Assembly: GCA_025738555.1 (NCBI GenBank)
Contig: JAOVFP010000004.1
Location: forward strand, 1 to 64,000
DNA length: 64,000 bases
Source of the DNA: Cyathus striatus
Taxonomy: Eukaryota > Basidiomycota > Agaricomycetes > Agaricales > Nidulariaceae
Direction: 5' to 3'
A program made the translations under genes and the position numbers. A model generated the notes under the pieces. The model searched no databases, had not been told where the DNA came from, and was given only the letters and a program-made list of their open reading frames with translations. Positions 45,379 to 56,849 of this stretch are shown here, piece by piece; positions within the stretch are counted from its first letter, which is position 1, and each line of letters starts with the position of its first letter.

Positions 45379-46784
45379 ATGTCAGGGCTATGGAGCTTGT
45401 ATCTGCCTGAAAAGTTGCACCAGGCAAACTCTGGACTCATACATCCTCCTCGAGAAACGCATCCTGGAGATCAGAGATTCAGATTTCCTATGCAGCCTAG
45501 TCCTTCACGAATGATGCCTCTCCCCAACACCTTTCACTGCCATCCACTCTACAAGGAGATCGGTGATAGTACTACAGGAGACGCAGGGACCACTGTATCC
45601 AAAATGGCTCTATCACGCGCTCCGAATCTGCGTGTAATAAAATTAGCTCAGCATATGCTGCAGAACCTGAAGCAGTATGCAAATCTCGATGATGAAAACG
45701 CAAAGAGCTACACTTCAAGGCATTTCAGTTTATTGCCATTACCGTCTGGAATTCAGCAAGCAAATGCGATCTCAAAGCTGTCCGATTGGTTTGCCTCCTT
45801 CACTAACTACCACCCTGACGATCCGAACAATCAGGAATGTCACGTAGTCTCGGAAGAAAGCATCAGAAGTCAGGTCATGAAACAAATAACTGACCCGCTT
45901 AACATATTATTGAATGTCTGTGGTTCTTACCTTCCCCACTTTGCATTATTAACACTTGTATTTTAGATGAGGTACCAGAGCAATGATGATCTACCGAATT
46001 CTGTATGGAGATATAGTACTGAAAGCATAAAGAAAAAAATGTCGAAGACTGAAGCCAAAAGCCAGCGTGGCGGAGATACAGATCTCATATTCTCTCCGGG
46101 AGCGATATGCGAGATCAAAACATTTTGGAGTGTGACAGAAGAGGACGTTGCAGCGATTTTGACTGACCCGGCATTCATTGATAAAAACGGCGTAGTGAAC
46201 GAGATATACGATACCTCAGCGAAACACAGCAAACTCGTCAAACAGGTATGATTTTATTACTCGTTCAGTTGATTCGCTAAACAGTAATTTAGATCTGGGC
46301 TCAGCTCAAAGCCTACAACTGTGATTGGGGGTTTCTAACTAATGGGGAAAGGGTTTGGGTGTTCTGCAAGGTTGAAACCGACACCCTTACTTTTTCTGAA
46401 TCTATAGAATGGACCTCGGAGGACCTTCACTTGACACTTCTCGGCATGTCCTTCGCCGCAATGGATACTCGAGATTCTACCGGGAACATCTTGAATGATA
46501 AGGCTACGACATTAATACATACGCTGTGTGGGGATCTGATATCCCCTTTCACACATCCAGGATATAATCCTTCTTTCGCGCTCCATGCAGCAAGGACAAA
46601 GTACACGAATAAGAGTGTCGCAGAAGCTAATAAAGACATGGTTCTGGATATAGAAATGGAAAAACATGAGGCCAATGACGAAGCGAAGGAGGAAGCCCGG
46701 GATCCTATCTATGTGAACAGAGTGAAAATATCAAAATCTGTATTAACCTCAACCATGACACATAGGTCACAGACTCGACGATAA
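45379..46784 (+). CDS. PD-(D/E)XK nuclease-like protein of basidiomycetes, intact, three exons
   Basis: Exons 45379-45915, 45967-46245 and 46293-46784 all join in phase 0 across 51- and 47-bp GT-AG introns and give 435 residues. Stops precede the first ATG in frame. The central part reads QRGGDTDLIFSPGAICEIKT, a D...ExK pair as in restriction-endonuclease folds, followed by IWAQLKAYNCDWGFLTNGER, a segment I recognise from basidiomycete proteins. The C-terminus is acidic then basic. A partner kinase gene lies on either side (43.5-44.4 and a remnant at 47.0-47.2 kb). Nuclease activity is inferred from the motif only; its substrate is unknown. Confidence 0.72.
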
Positions 46785-46989
46785 TCTAGTTCGGATATGG
46801 TTATCTGTATACTGTACTGTACCCCCTGCATGATCACCAAAGTTACATACCCTATGTAGTAGATCTGTCAATGGATTGTAAGAAGGGAGAAAATGTTGCG
46901 TGACTGAGTCATTTATGAATCAACTATGATCTTCCCAATCTAACTGTAGGAATATTACCGAGAATCATAAGACGGTATATCGTTTTCTA

Positions 46990-47230
46990 TACAAATCATT
47001 AATTTCTATAACGTTATATTCAGCAATTTTATGTCGCTCAATCCCGTCAGTAATCCTTGCCATCTCAAAGTCAATAATGCGAAAGCCATGTATCTTCTTG
47101 TGACCAGGACACCATACACCATAATATCCAGGAGGAGGCTCGTGGGCCCTGGGACATATATTCCACTATGGCGGTCAAAGTGCACATTTATTGTGCCGTG
47201 CAACTTTTTCGGGGCCTTGTTGATGTGGGT
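46990..47230 (-). pseudogene. Kinase-like C-lobe remnant
   Basis: The reverse strand, with frame shifts, reads LHGTINVHFDRHSGI, then PPPGYYGVWCPGHKKIHGFR and IIDFEMARITD. It is closely related to the last exon of the kinase at 43.5-44.4 kb (PPGYPGIYCPAHKRIHGFRV, then IDFELAK). The catalytic HGD has become HGT and the N-lobe is missing. Confidence 0.7.
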
Positions 47231-47934
47231 GACCGAACGTTGCAGCTAAGATGTATGTGTTGCAGCGATTTTCGTCATCCACATCGCATTGCATAGAGGA
47301 TATGCTCTGAGTCATGTATATGCTAACTTTCACATTTATTCAATAATTTTAAATTTGCCAATTTGGGGCGCCATGTATCGCTTTCCACAGGAAAATACTA
47401 GTAATAATTTCAAGGGAAGAAATGGACAGCTTGCTTTGACTGATCATAGTGTGCACTCCCGCTACTCACGATAGGAATTTACGAGGTGGTCTCTGCTCAG
47501 TTACTAACTAATCCTAAGCACATATAGTAATATGTACTTAGGATTGTCGTGGTGTGCTTTGTTGAAGGTACATGTACGCTAGCCTTGTTCACCTACAAAC
47601 TACTAGATTTGTAAGTGCTACTTGTTTCTTTTTCTTCGTTACTTAACGCATTACGCATGGACTACCCTTTCGTTCGGAAGCTACCCTTCATCGTTCAGGC
47701 TTAGTATGCGCTCTTTATAAACAAAGTACTCAAGGGCTTGTCGAGGGCGGTGAGGGACTTCAGTCGCTGGTTCAAATTTTGAGATGTGTTGCTGCTCAGA
47801 GTGAATCTGAAACACAATATCGAATATGTAAATCGTGATACATACGCTAAGTATCACTTCATGAGTGTGTACTACTATGTAGGTGCCGAATCAGTTTAGG
47901 GTTAAATTTTGGTTAAATTGAATCGGAGTTAAAC
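47231..47934. other. No recognisable gene
   Basis: AT-rich DNA between the kinase remnant and PHD/SET copy D. Confidence 0.6.
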
Positions 47935-49009
47935 AACCTCATCTCTCGCAGGCTCAGTTTCTTCGTACCACTGCCTCCTCCCTGTTCCAAACCCAGCTCA
48001 TAACAATTGCTGGCAACTTCTCCCTTTCCTTCCTCGCACCTCTCATTGCTTTCATCCGTAGCGCAAAGTCCTTGAGGATCAGCTTGACTTGGGAGCGGGG
48101 GGTGGTTGAAGCGGAGACGATGCGGACGAGGAAGAAGCATCTTGTGGAATAGATGAAGCAGCCTCTTGTAGTATATCAAATAGAGGCACGAGAGGTGATG
48201 ATCGATCGCGAGATGGAGGGTGAATAAAGAGTTGCCTCTCGTAGAAAAGGTTCCTGAAACAAGAAGGGAAGAGCGGACGGAGCAGCAGGCCCTCGAGGGG
48301 TGATGGGGACCGAACGATGACGTGAGGTGCAGCAGATTCTGAAGCAAGATTACAGGAAATCAGTACTCATTCTGTAATTCATGAGCTTCAACAGCATCGC
48401 CATCATCAACCATTGGTGATGACGGTATCTAGTGGGGGACGATGAGGTGAAGGTGGAGAAGTGAGAGGTGATAGAAATGCACTATCAAGGCTTGGTGAAA
48501 GAGAAGAGATTGGCACAGGTGGGACGGAGTGCACATAGGCTGACTTCATGTACAGAGAAGCGAGGAGCGGGGCAGACAACAACATGGTCGATGAAAGAGG
48601 AGGGTGGTCTTCGTGTACAAGAACCAGGGACGGCTGTCCCCCATTTCCAAGGCCATGCATCGAATGCGTGAGCAGAATGTCGAGCTCGTCTATCTCAACA
48701 TCACCATCTCTATATGCAGAAGGCTTTTTGGTAGGTATCGGGGGGCAGTCTATTTGGAGATAAAACCTCAGCCTCAGCCTCCTCTTCCTCCTCCTTTGAT
48801 AACTGGCTAACTTCCAATAACTCCTTATGCATAAACCCACTTCAGTTCATCCGAGGCAACCCCAAACCCTTCTCTCTACCAGGACCAATGTCCACAGCCC
48901 TCCCCTTCCCTTTGCCCCTTCCTAGCCCTAGCCCAACTCCCAGTGTTTCTGGAATTGATGGATTGTTGGAACTTATGGTGACATATGCGCCTGTGACTGG
49001 CGATATGAG

Positions 49010-50748
49010 TAGGGCTGTACACCGTACCGTATACGGTATACGGCCGTATAGCTTACGGTTAGGTGACGGTTACGGTTTGCCCGTAACCGTACCGTATCAA
49101 TGAATTTTTTCAGCACGAAAAAACGGTACGGTCCGTAAAACGGTTACGGCCGGCCTCATACGGTTATACGGGTAGTAAATGTGTGATTATTTTTATTTTG
49201 AAGAAATAGTTTTGTTATATAAAGTATCGAAGAAGTGTCTACAAAGCATAAAATACGAATTGGACACTGCATAAGAGATTCGAAGCCATTAGTATGTTTA
49301 TATAGTGTGTTTAATAGATGGAAGCTCAATTGAACGATGTCGAAATATTTATAAACGTAAGGAATCGTAAAATAATATGATTGAGTTACATGGGGCGTCG
49401 CGATGGTACATGAAATATCTCAATTGTATAATATGTGTTAGTAATAGCCTTAAGTTAAGTAGCACAGCTGAAAGATCATGTACATATTCTGGTGTCGGCA
49501 CGCAAAAGTAATAAATATGAAGTCGGAGTTTATTTTTCTTTGGGCCTAACTTAGGTGCTTGACACAGCAACATAAAACTACACCAATCAAGGATATTCGT
49601 ACCAAAGGTTTAAGAGCGGCCTGTGGGGAGGTGACAATTGACAACGTGTAGCACTTCGGCACCGACCGAGAAAGTATTTTCGCACACATAAAGTGAAGAG
49701 CAGACGTGTAAGTAAGGTAAAAGGAATAACGGTAAAGAGAGGATAATAGAGTAGGAAAAAATGATTGGCTATTATGGTATTAAGAGATTTTTCTTTTTCT
49801 TTTTTTTGATTTTTGATCTTTGAAAAAGCGAGTTGAAAGCGTGGCGGGTGAAGGGAATTAATCAGAGTCGGACGCTTCCAAATGTAAATCCGGAAAGGAT
49901 CAGAATTCCAGTGGCCAATCTGCTGTATGGAGGCATGCAGGAAGCCATGCTCAGCCAAGGCAGTCGCCCCTCCAGACCGTAAGGAGTGTCCAGAGTAAGA
50001 GTCTCCCGCAAAAAGATGTAGATAGGAAAGGAAAAAGGCCCTGGCAGGCGGGGAACCATCAAAACAAAGCAAGAGTAAACGATGATAAGGAAAGCACTCA
50101 TCGCGAGAACATAAATAGCAGTTGAAGATTACAAGAGGGTCCGGTCATATACGAAGGTCTCAGATGACTGACAAGTGCTACATTTTGGTTATATCAATGG
50201 CTGGTATTCGAAAAACTCAGAATCACAGTAAACAATATCTGTATAAAATGAAAATTATCTACCCTCTCCTCCATAACAATATACTTGCAGAGTGTACGAC
50301 GTGTAGGTAATATTTTGAGAAAGAGACAGGCACTTAAAAGTGTTGACAGTCATACTGGTGAGCACAAAGTAAGCAGTGCTATCACTATGGCCTCGAGTCG
50401 TATAATGCATGCTTGAAAATGATAGGCTGGAGTCAAAATAGCAAAGAATGCCGCTTAAATCCCACTATACAACCGAGCTTTTGATTAGTATATAGCTATC
50501 ATGAAATATTTAAGAAACTTACCTTCTTTTCTTCAATCTAGATCTCAAAAATTCAGATATGTAATCTAATTAAACCGTACAACCGTACAGGACCGTATTA
50601 CGGCCGTTTTTATACGGTCTCCATACGGCTGAAACCGTCCCGTAGCCGTACCGTATTGAAGAGTCTCCAAAGCCTCGACGGGACGGTTACGGGCCCGTAT
50701 ATACGGGTACCGTATAACCGTATTGTACGGTGACGGTGTACAGCCCTA
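49010..50748. mobile_element. hAT-type element 1 (1,739 bp), TIR plus 8-bp TSD
   Basis: The left end TAGGGCTGTACACCG is mirrored exactly at the right end (CGGTGTACAGCCCTA, ending at 50,748). The flanking octamer GATATGAG is duplicated perfectly at 49,002-49,009 and 50,749-50,756, the length typical of hAT transposons. Both subterminal regions (about 150 bp) are packed with CGGTTACGG/CCGTA words in both orientations, as transposase-binding arrays often are. No hAT transposase is present; the only notable ORF is a tyrosine recombinase remnant. Confidence 0.92.
49587..50072 (-). pseudogene. Tyrosine recombinase C-terminal remnant inside the hAT element
   Basis: The first third of this 161-codon frame reads SYSGHSLRSGGATALAEHG, then IQQIGHWNSDPFRIYIWKRP. 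That gives the HxLR box (His and second Arg), the GHW position (His/Trp) and a following Tyr in the expected spacing for the catalytic half of tyrosine recombinases of the kind carried by fungal DIRS-like or Crypton elements. The N-terminal arm-binding region and first Arg are absent, and the remaining 90 codons are low-complexity and probably non-coding. The piece was probably captured or landed there; it is not the element's own transposase. Confidence 0.7.
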
Positions 50749-50869
50749 GATATGAGCGACAAATTGGAAAATGCATGGAAGGTGGTATTGCAGGTAGAAG
50801 TAGTGAGAGAGTGTCGGGATTGACTTCTGAAGGGCCAGCAACTGCTGCATTACCTACAAAAAGAGGTCA

Positions 50870-51327
50870 AATTAAAATTCACAGTCAGGTTGTCACAGAT
50901 AAGATGATATCGATGTGGAGGAAGGAGGTTCTTATGAACTTTCATGTGACGTCACAAATCGACCAGTATGGTGGTCATGAACAGTAGTCTGCTAGTATAA
51001 TGTATTTATAGAAGGTGGATCGCAATCAGATGTATCACTGTCATGGCAAGTAGACTTGAACAATAGATCTACAAAGACAAATACCAGATATTCAAGAGAA
51101 TATGGTGCTATCATCCCTATTCTATAGCCTGAAGAATCTGGCTATGGATATCGGAGAAACATGTCAAGGAAGTGGTGGTGATTGGTGACCATAGGTCTGT
51201 ATTGGTCCGAAATGCCCAAAGCCCTACACAAGATAACTCGGAGAAAACTCCAGGGTTGAGTATGTATATGTTTAGGAGGATCTTAAAATAAAGCGCTTAA
51301 TGGTGCTTTTAAAATGCGAAGGACGCT
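50870..51327. other. No recognisable gene between the two elements
   Basis: About 460 bp, with only short frames. Confidence 0.6.
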
Positions 51328-51747
51328 TTTGAAGAGGGGCTAGTGGTTTTTGACGGTACTGCACGGTACACTGCACGGTACTGTGCGGTACATCAAAAAT
51401 TGTATGGTACTATTTACGGTATGCACGGTACAATGTACGGTACATTTTTGGTTATGCATGGTACATTTCTCATTATGCACGGTACATTTGTGGTTATGCA
51501 CGGTACATCATTGGAGAAAATTCAAATGTAAATAGAGCATTATTCAAGTAGCATTATATATTGAATAAAGAAGAGTACCCTGCAATGTTTTAAAATTACT
51601 CTACACTACTCTCCTATCTCCCCTTTGTCTGGCTCCCCGCCCGCCATTTCCTTCAACGTTTTGCATTGTTCAAAATTTCCCACGCTTCTTCTTACCTTTG
51701 TCAATGTTTGCAATTGCTGTCATTGACATTCATCAATGCCATCAAAC

Positions 51748-52446
51748 TAGGGTCTAACATGGGTGGATCCGGGCCATATCCGGGTGCCACCCGCGGGTGA
51801 CCAACAAATTCGGGTCGGGTGTACGCTTACCTGCGGGTACCTGCACTCACCCGCTTCTTTGGACCCTATATAGAGCCTAGCTACTTTTAATTTAATTTGT
51901 AGTGTTGATTGAGTGACGATTTGAAGCCAATTACTTCATAATTGTATTCCCTAATTGAATTTATTATCAAATACCAATACACTACTCAAAAAACATTCCA
52001 ATACATCATGAACTGAAATATTTGCATAGGTAGAAGTACACTAATATACAATACAAGATACTGGCAGTTCAGTACAACTTGAAATAAAAGATTTGCATAG
52101 GTAGGAGTACACTAATATACACTACAGGATCAACAAATAAGCTTTTCATTTAATAATCACCTTTAAGAGTTGTTTTAGTCCATAATTTCCTGAATAATAT
52201 TTGTTACTACAATACATTGCAATTCCAGCTAGCCAGTCGACCTCACATTCTCAAAATAACACTTATTTCACAGAACCTTAGGGATGTCTGTCGTTGCACG
52301 CTGGCTGAGTAATATTCTATTTTTAACCCGCAGATCCCCCTTAACCCGCGGGTTACACCCGTGCATCACCCAGATGGGTCCCAACCCGCACGGATTAGGG
52401 AATTTCGGGTAATAACCCGAAATTCGCTAACCCGTGTTAGTCCTTA
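51748..52446. mobile_element. hAT-like MITE 2 (699 bp), nested in element 3
   Basis: Ends TAGGGTCTAACATGGGT and, reverse-complemented from the right, TAAGGACTAACACGGGT match at most positions. The octamer CATCAAAC is duplicated at 51,740-51,747 and 52,447-52,454. Subterminal regions hold ACCCG/CGGGT words in both orientations. The middle carries a roughly 70-bp internal duplication around 52,010-52,130 (tttgcataggtag, then agtacactaatatac). No coding capacity. Confidence 0.88.
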
Positions 52447-52949
52447 CATCAAACTCACTTTCCTCAAGGCCGCCGCACATATTGATGGGTGATGTGTTGA
52501 TGAGCACCCTTCCTCATCATCATGCTCAACAGTGAGCAAGTAATTTCGCATTATTTAGCTCAGTATTTAATATTTTCTCTTGAATCTTTTTGTAATATAT
52601 GTAATATATATTGCTTTATACATTATGGTGTACCTTAGGTATTATAAGAATGGGTAATCATATGAAAATGCGAGGTAGTTCAAGTTTCTACTGTGGAGTA
52701 ATTAGTACTTTTGTGCAGTGAGTCCTACAACCCTACAGTTATAATTTAAGGGAAAATCCAAGAATGAGCAATATGTGCGTGGGAAAATGAAAGTGGAGGG
52801 TGGGGAACAATGAACTGATGAGATGGTGAAGCATGGGAAGCTATAAGCAGCGGGCAACACTAAAATGCCTGGGAAATGTTGAGGGCGAGTATTTAGCAAA
52901 GGAAATACCATGGGAATTTTTGAGAAGAGGGGCAGGCAGGGGACTGAAT

Positions 52950-53115
52950 ATGATTAGCGGAAGCGTGGGAAACGATGGGCGGGAAGGTTGTCATGCAGGA
53001 AATTAATAAGCGGAGGCATGGGAAACAATGAGCAGAGAGGTTGACATCAATTAAGCAACATAATTGTTAAGCGGAGGCGTGGGAAACGATGGGCGGGAAG
53101 GTCGGCATTAATGAG
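52950..53115. repeat. Imperfect minisatellite inside element 3
   Basis: Three copies of a gcggaggcgtgggaaacgat-like unit followed by gggcgggaaggt start near 52,954, 53,007 and 53,067, spaced about 55-60 bp. The unit adds length to the element without coding. Confidence 0.7.
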
Positions 53116-53930
53116 CAACATACTTAATTGATAAGCATATTGAGTGGGAGGGCGGGTAAGAGTGAAGTACATACACAAGAAGTGCAATTAATTTATTGAC
53201 ATAAATACACTAATGCTGCACAGTACATTGATGACACTGCACGGTACATGATAATTGTTGTACAGTACATTTACAACACCGCACGGTACATGCACAGTAC
53301 TTTACGGTACCAGTTTACGGTATTCTGTTCATGAACGGTACTGTACAGTACAGATTTTTGTGCACGGTATCTGCATGGTACGTGATTTTTGATGTGTACG
53401 GTACTTGTACGGTACATTGTGGCAGTGCGCGGTACTTTCACGGTATGCACGGTACTTATGCACGGTACTACATTAAATAAATACATGTCATTACAATATA
53501 TAAAACTTACAATTTTCTCTAAGTAAATCTTAATTCAAATTTTTGCGTTTTAATTGATGAGAAATGTTATAATTATTAGTATTATGTCTGGTAAGCTCAA
53601 TTGTACAGCAGCAATACCTAATTATACCATGAGTACACTACTATACTTAAATTCATTGGGTATATGAGGGCAAAGATGCAAGAAGAATCTTGATAACCCA
53701 TACATTATACCCTCATCAACTAGTGTTATAGCATAATAATAAGTATTTAATTAATTTTACATAGCTTATTTAGGTTACAATTTATACCGTAAATTAGTAT
53801 CTGTTGTGCGATATGTACGGTATGCACGGTACATTTACGGTACTAATCAGTACTGCACGGTACATGCACGGTACATCGAGTACCGTTCAGTACCGTGCGT
53901 ACCGTCAAAAACTGTCGGCCCTTTGAAGAG

Positions 53931-54473
53931 GTATATCCGTTGGTTCACCACAGAATGCCCTGACATTGACTGAAAAGCAGTAGAAGTTGGGTGGAGGTTG
54001 GGGCAACCAGTTACGTGTGTTTGTTCTGAAGGGATTCGTTAAAGAGTCTAAAGCTTTAGCCAAACAGTGTGCAAATACAGTAGGCAAGGACATGGGACTC
54101 GTTGCTCTTGCGTTGCTCAGTCCTTCTATTAAAGTTCTACTTATCCACCCTTCTCGTCCTTGTGGAATATTGAGATTTAATATGAAAAAAGCAAGATCTT
54201 AGTATCGGTGTCGCAGAGGGGAAGAGTGCAAATTCATCGGGATCAATGCACACATAGTATGTAATTCAAGGGAGGGGTAGGAAGGTCGCCTCTACGAAGT
54301 GCCATCCCAGAAATTAGAATAGCTTACTTCCACAACAACGATAGACCCCCCTGCCAAGAATGCAAAGAAAATTCCGCGACCTGCCCCGCAAGTGCCCCCT
54401 GACAAGGACAAAAAAAGACAGAGATAAAGGGATGCATCCGCCCAGCTCACCCCCTTCCTCACTATAAGACCCC
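53931..54473. other. No recognisable gene
   Basis: A 71-codon plus-strand frame (53,987-54,202) lacks motifs. No other feature. Confidence 0.55.
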
Positions 54474-54925
54474 CCGCCCCCCTCAGATGATGGATTCTCC
54501 ATTGTGTGCGATATCTGTCTTCTCTGGTGCCACGCGGCATGTTTTGGTATAGGCCACGACGAGGTCCCCGACGAGTGGTGCACGGTGTTGGAAATGTGTC
54601 CCCCGCGAGGTCGATAGGGAGAAAGCCATTCGGGTGCAACGTATTTAGTGGAAAGCTGCCATGGAGCAGGGATAGGTGGCTATGACCGGTTGGAACAGAA
54701 GAAGTCCAGGCGTAGAGCGAAAACGTCGAGGGGAGGGGAGTACAGCACACGTAGAGAAGAAACGGCGAATCTCATTCACCAACCACCACAAGATCCATTT
54801 TCCTCACCTCATCAACCGTCCCATCACCAACACTTGACACCTCAAACAAAGGGACTACATCGACATCTACGAGCCCTGGACACACTCCTATGTCCCCCTA
54901 TCAACTGACATAATTCCACATGCTG
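54474..54925 (+). pseudogene. PHD/SET gene copy E, 5' part: PHD finger remnant
   Basis: The plus strand reads SDDGFSIVCDICLLWCHAAC, then FGIGHDEVPDEWCTVLEMC, which is the C-x2-C ... C-H-x2-C core of a PHD finger like that of Set3/MLL5-type proteins, readers of methylated H3K4. A stop follows at about 54,615. Further on are the MEQG / RNRRSPGVERK region and the EPWTHSYVP segment, here shifted out of frame. This is the only copy in the window where the PHD is recognisable. It is cut off at about 54,925 by DUF6534-containing DNA. Confidence 0.7.
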
Positions 54926-55188
54926 AGGTACGTACTACTAGTTTAGATCCTCGCCTTCATTATGCCACTGTGCATTATTCCCACTACTTACTTTTCGTCC
55001 TTCATCACTGTTTATCTTGGGAGTGCCTGGGTTTCTCATACTTAATAGCGCATAGCTTACACGCGGCAACCATACAGTGTCGAAAGGTAGTAATGAGTAT
55101 GCATGAATTATAAGATATACACAAGTGGTAAGTTTCGAATTAGAGAAATATAATTTAGTTTGAAGTTACTAGTTGGTGGGTAAGAATG

Positions 55189-56709
55189 CTAAGGCGAGTC
55201 GGCTTCAGACAGACGGTTATTTGATCCAACAGCGGCGCGAATATCTGTGCTGGCTATTGTTCCTGATACTATTTGTCTGAGCTCTGCCCGTCGATTTAGA
55301 ACGCCGAACAGAGCATTTGCATGACTAAAATATTATGTTAGAGCAGTATCTCGAAAATATATAACATCGTACAAAATAAACAAGAGAAACATGCTTTTGG
55401 AACGTCAGCACCCACAAAATGTATAAGAAGGGACCACTTACAAAAATAGGTCAAAATTTGTTCCCGGATATTTCAGAAATGAAATAAGAGCTGCAGTGGC
55501 GATAGTAACTGTAGGAAATGCAGTTTCAATTGATAACGAAATTAGTTTATTCAGGGCTTTTAATGTCGTGCTGAAGCTTGACTGCGCCCGAACCTGGAAA
55601 AGCTGCATATTAAAAATTAATATATTTAGCAATTAATTGAGGGTGTGTTCGCATCTCACAATGGAAGTCATCGTGACGGTGATAAGAATATCACATATTA
55701 GACCGCCAACAATCCAGACCTGCAACATGTAAATAAAAGGTTCATTGCGGACCAGTTTTATTTACCTACCGGTAATACCGTGGTAACGTCAGCGAGCGAG
55801 CGTTTATCAGCTGGGTGACGACCAGCTATGTTGAACTAATGCAAAAGATGAATGCTACTGCATGGGTATAAATAACGAAATGAAGTACTTGAATGACAAT
55901 CACAGCAGAAGCTCCTAACTGGGTCAATGACACCTTGAAAGGGAATATTATCTTCGGTGATCATTACTATCAAATTAATAGATATCGTACCAAGCATATC
56001 GTTCCACAGATGAACAAAATGGGTCTGCTGTATAGCTTAAGCCGTCGGATTCGCCTTTTCCATTCACAATCAGTAAAGCTAAGCAGAGATATTTTTATGA
56101 AAGATTCCTACCAGGCGAAAAAGAAGTGCATAGTTGAAGACACTGCAGTGAAATTATGATGAATGGCATAATTTGAAAACTAACATACATACCAATAGCA
56201 ATAACCAGAGGTGCCAGAGACGACCACACTGAAAGAGAAGCCGCAGTCCCGAGACTTGGATTTAGGTACTTCCACGTTACATCAACAACAATTTTGGAAT
56301 ACACTATTGCTGCAATGAATACTTCGAGCACTAATAGTACTAAATATTAGTAACATTACAATGACTGAGTATGAATTAAACAAACCCATGATGCGAATAA
56401 CTATAGTGTCTTTTAACCGAAACAAAACAAAGTAATGCCAGATCTGCGAAAGAAAGAATCCATAGAGAAACCAATATATCGCGCATCCTAATAGCTAGAG
56501 TAGTTTCTCTGAGTTAGTCCACAAGAGAGCACAAAGTATAAAAATCATACTATAGGGACCCATCTATAGTGTATGTTATTCAATAAAATGTTGTTGGATT
56601 AGAATGAAAAAACTCACTCCATCGGGGGCATTATTTGGTCGCTCCTAACATAATGCATCGTCCTTGGAAGTTCCATAAGTAAATCAGTTTCTTGCGTTAA
56701 ACGACCCAT
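55189..56709 (-). CDS. DUF6534-type membrane protein, inverted inside PHD/SET copy E
   Basis: Start MGRLTQETDLLMELPRTMHY at 56,709. The readable exon order matches the 34.7 kb paralogue: EWVPI; LLGCAIYWFLYGFF; RLKDTIVIRIM; EVFIAAIVYSKIVVDVTW with LGTAASLSVWSSLAPLVIAI; STMHFFFAW joined to RIRRLKLYSRP; a short LTQLGASAVIVIQ exon; FNIAGRHPADKRSLADVTT; VWIVGGLICDILITVTMT; KALNKLISLSIETAFPTVTI; and HANALFGVLNRRAELRQIVS, ending SEADSP and a stop at 55,189. Intron positions correspond throughout and introns are 45-60 bp, so the gene is probably functional. DUF6534 proteins are multi-pass membrane proteins of unknown function. It runs opposite to the PHD/SET copy that surrounds it. Confidence 0.8.
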
Positions 56710-56849
56710 GTTGCATTTCTCCGCACTAAGCTTTAAGGGGCTGCTACTAAGGAATCTAATGGCGCTGAGTTCTTAGCGGGAAAGAAGGACTGTGCAGTGC
56801 ACCAACGGTGACTATTTATAAGTGTTAAAATTAGCATCTAATTTTAAGC

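Larger units (their letters stand above)
47935..50865 (-). pseudogene. PHD/SET gene copy D (3' half), split by a hAT element
   Basis: Right to left the copy runs from about 50,865 to 50,757, is interrupted by the element at 49,010-50,748, and resumes at 49,001 down to about 47,935. Recognisable parts are the PVTGAYVTISSN-like segment, the HSMHGLGN segment (about 48,650), and the Ser/Pro-rich tail shared with copy A. Removing the insert and one 8-bp repeat restores collinearity with copies B (10,935-10,985) and E (about 58,950-58,985). Frame shifts and a stop are present, so it is not coding. Confidence 0.75.
51337..53921. mobile_element. Non-autonomous TIR element 3 (2.6 kb), CGGTAC-rich ends
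   Basis: The left end GGGCTAGTGGTTTTTGACGG pairs with the right end, whose reverse complement is GGGCCGACAGTTTTTGACGG. TTTGAAGAG is present on both sides (51,328-51,336 and 53,922-53,930); the match could be counted as 8-10 bp, compatible with hAT. Both ends carry long arrays of gcacggtac words in both orientations (51,355-51,510 and 53,215-53,475, plus 53,810-53,905). No ORF above about 75 codons exists, so it is non-autonomous. It contains element 2. Confidence 0.82.

Noticed and set aside
49010..50748. Classifying the element as a Crypton because of the recombinase motif
   Set aside because: Cryptons lack long TIRs and 8-bp duplications; the perfect TIRs and GATATGAG repeats point to hAT.
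51355..53475. CRISPR-like array from the repeated cggtac words
   Set aside because: Repeats are short, occur in both orientations with irregular spacing, and the host is eukaryotic; they are subterminal repeats of a transposon.
55893..56159. 88-codon plus-strand ORF
   Set aside because: The opposite strand carries DUF6534 exons with introns matching the paralogue, so this is an antisense shadow.
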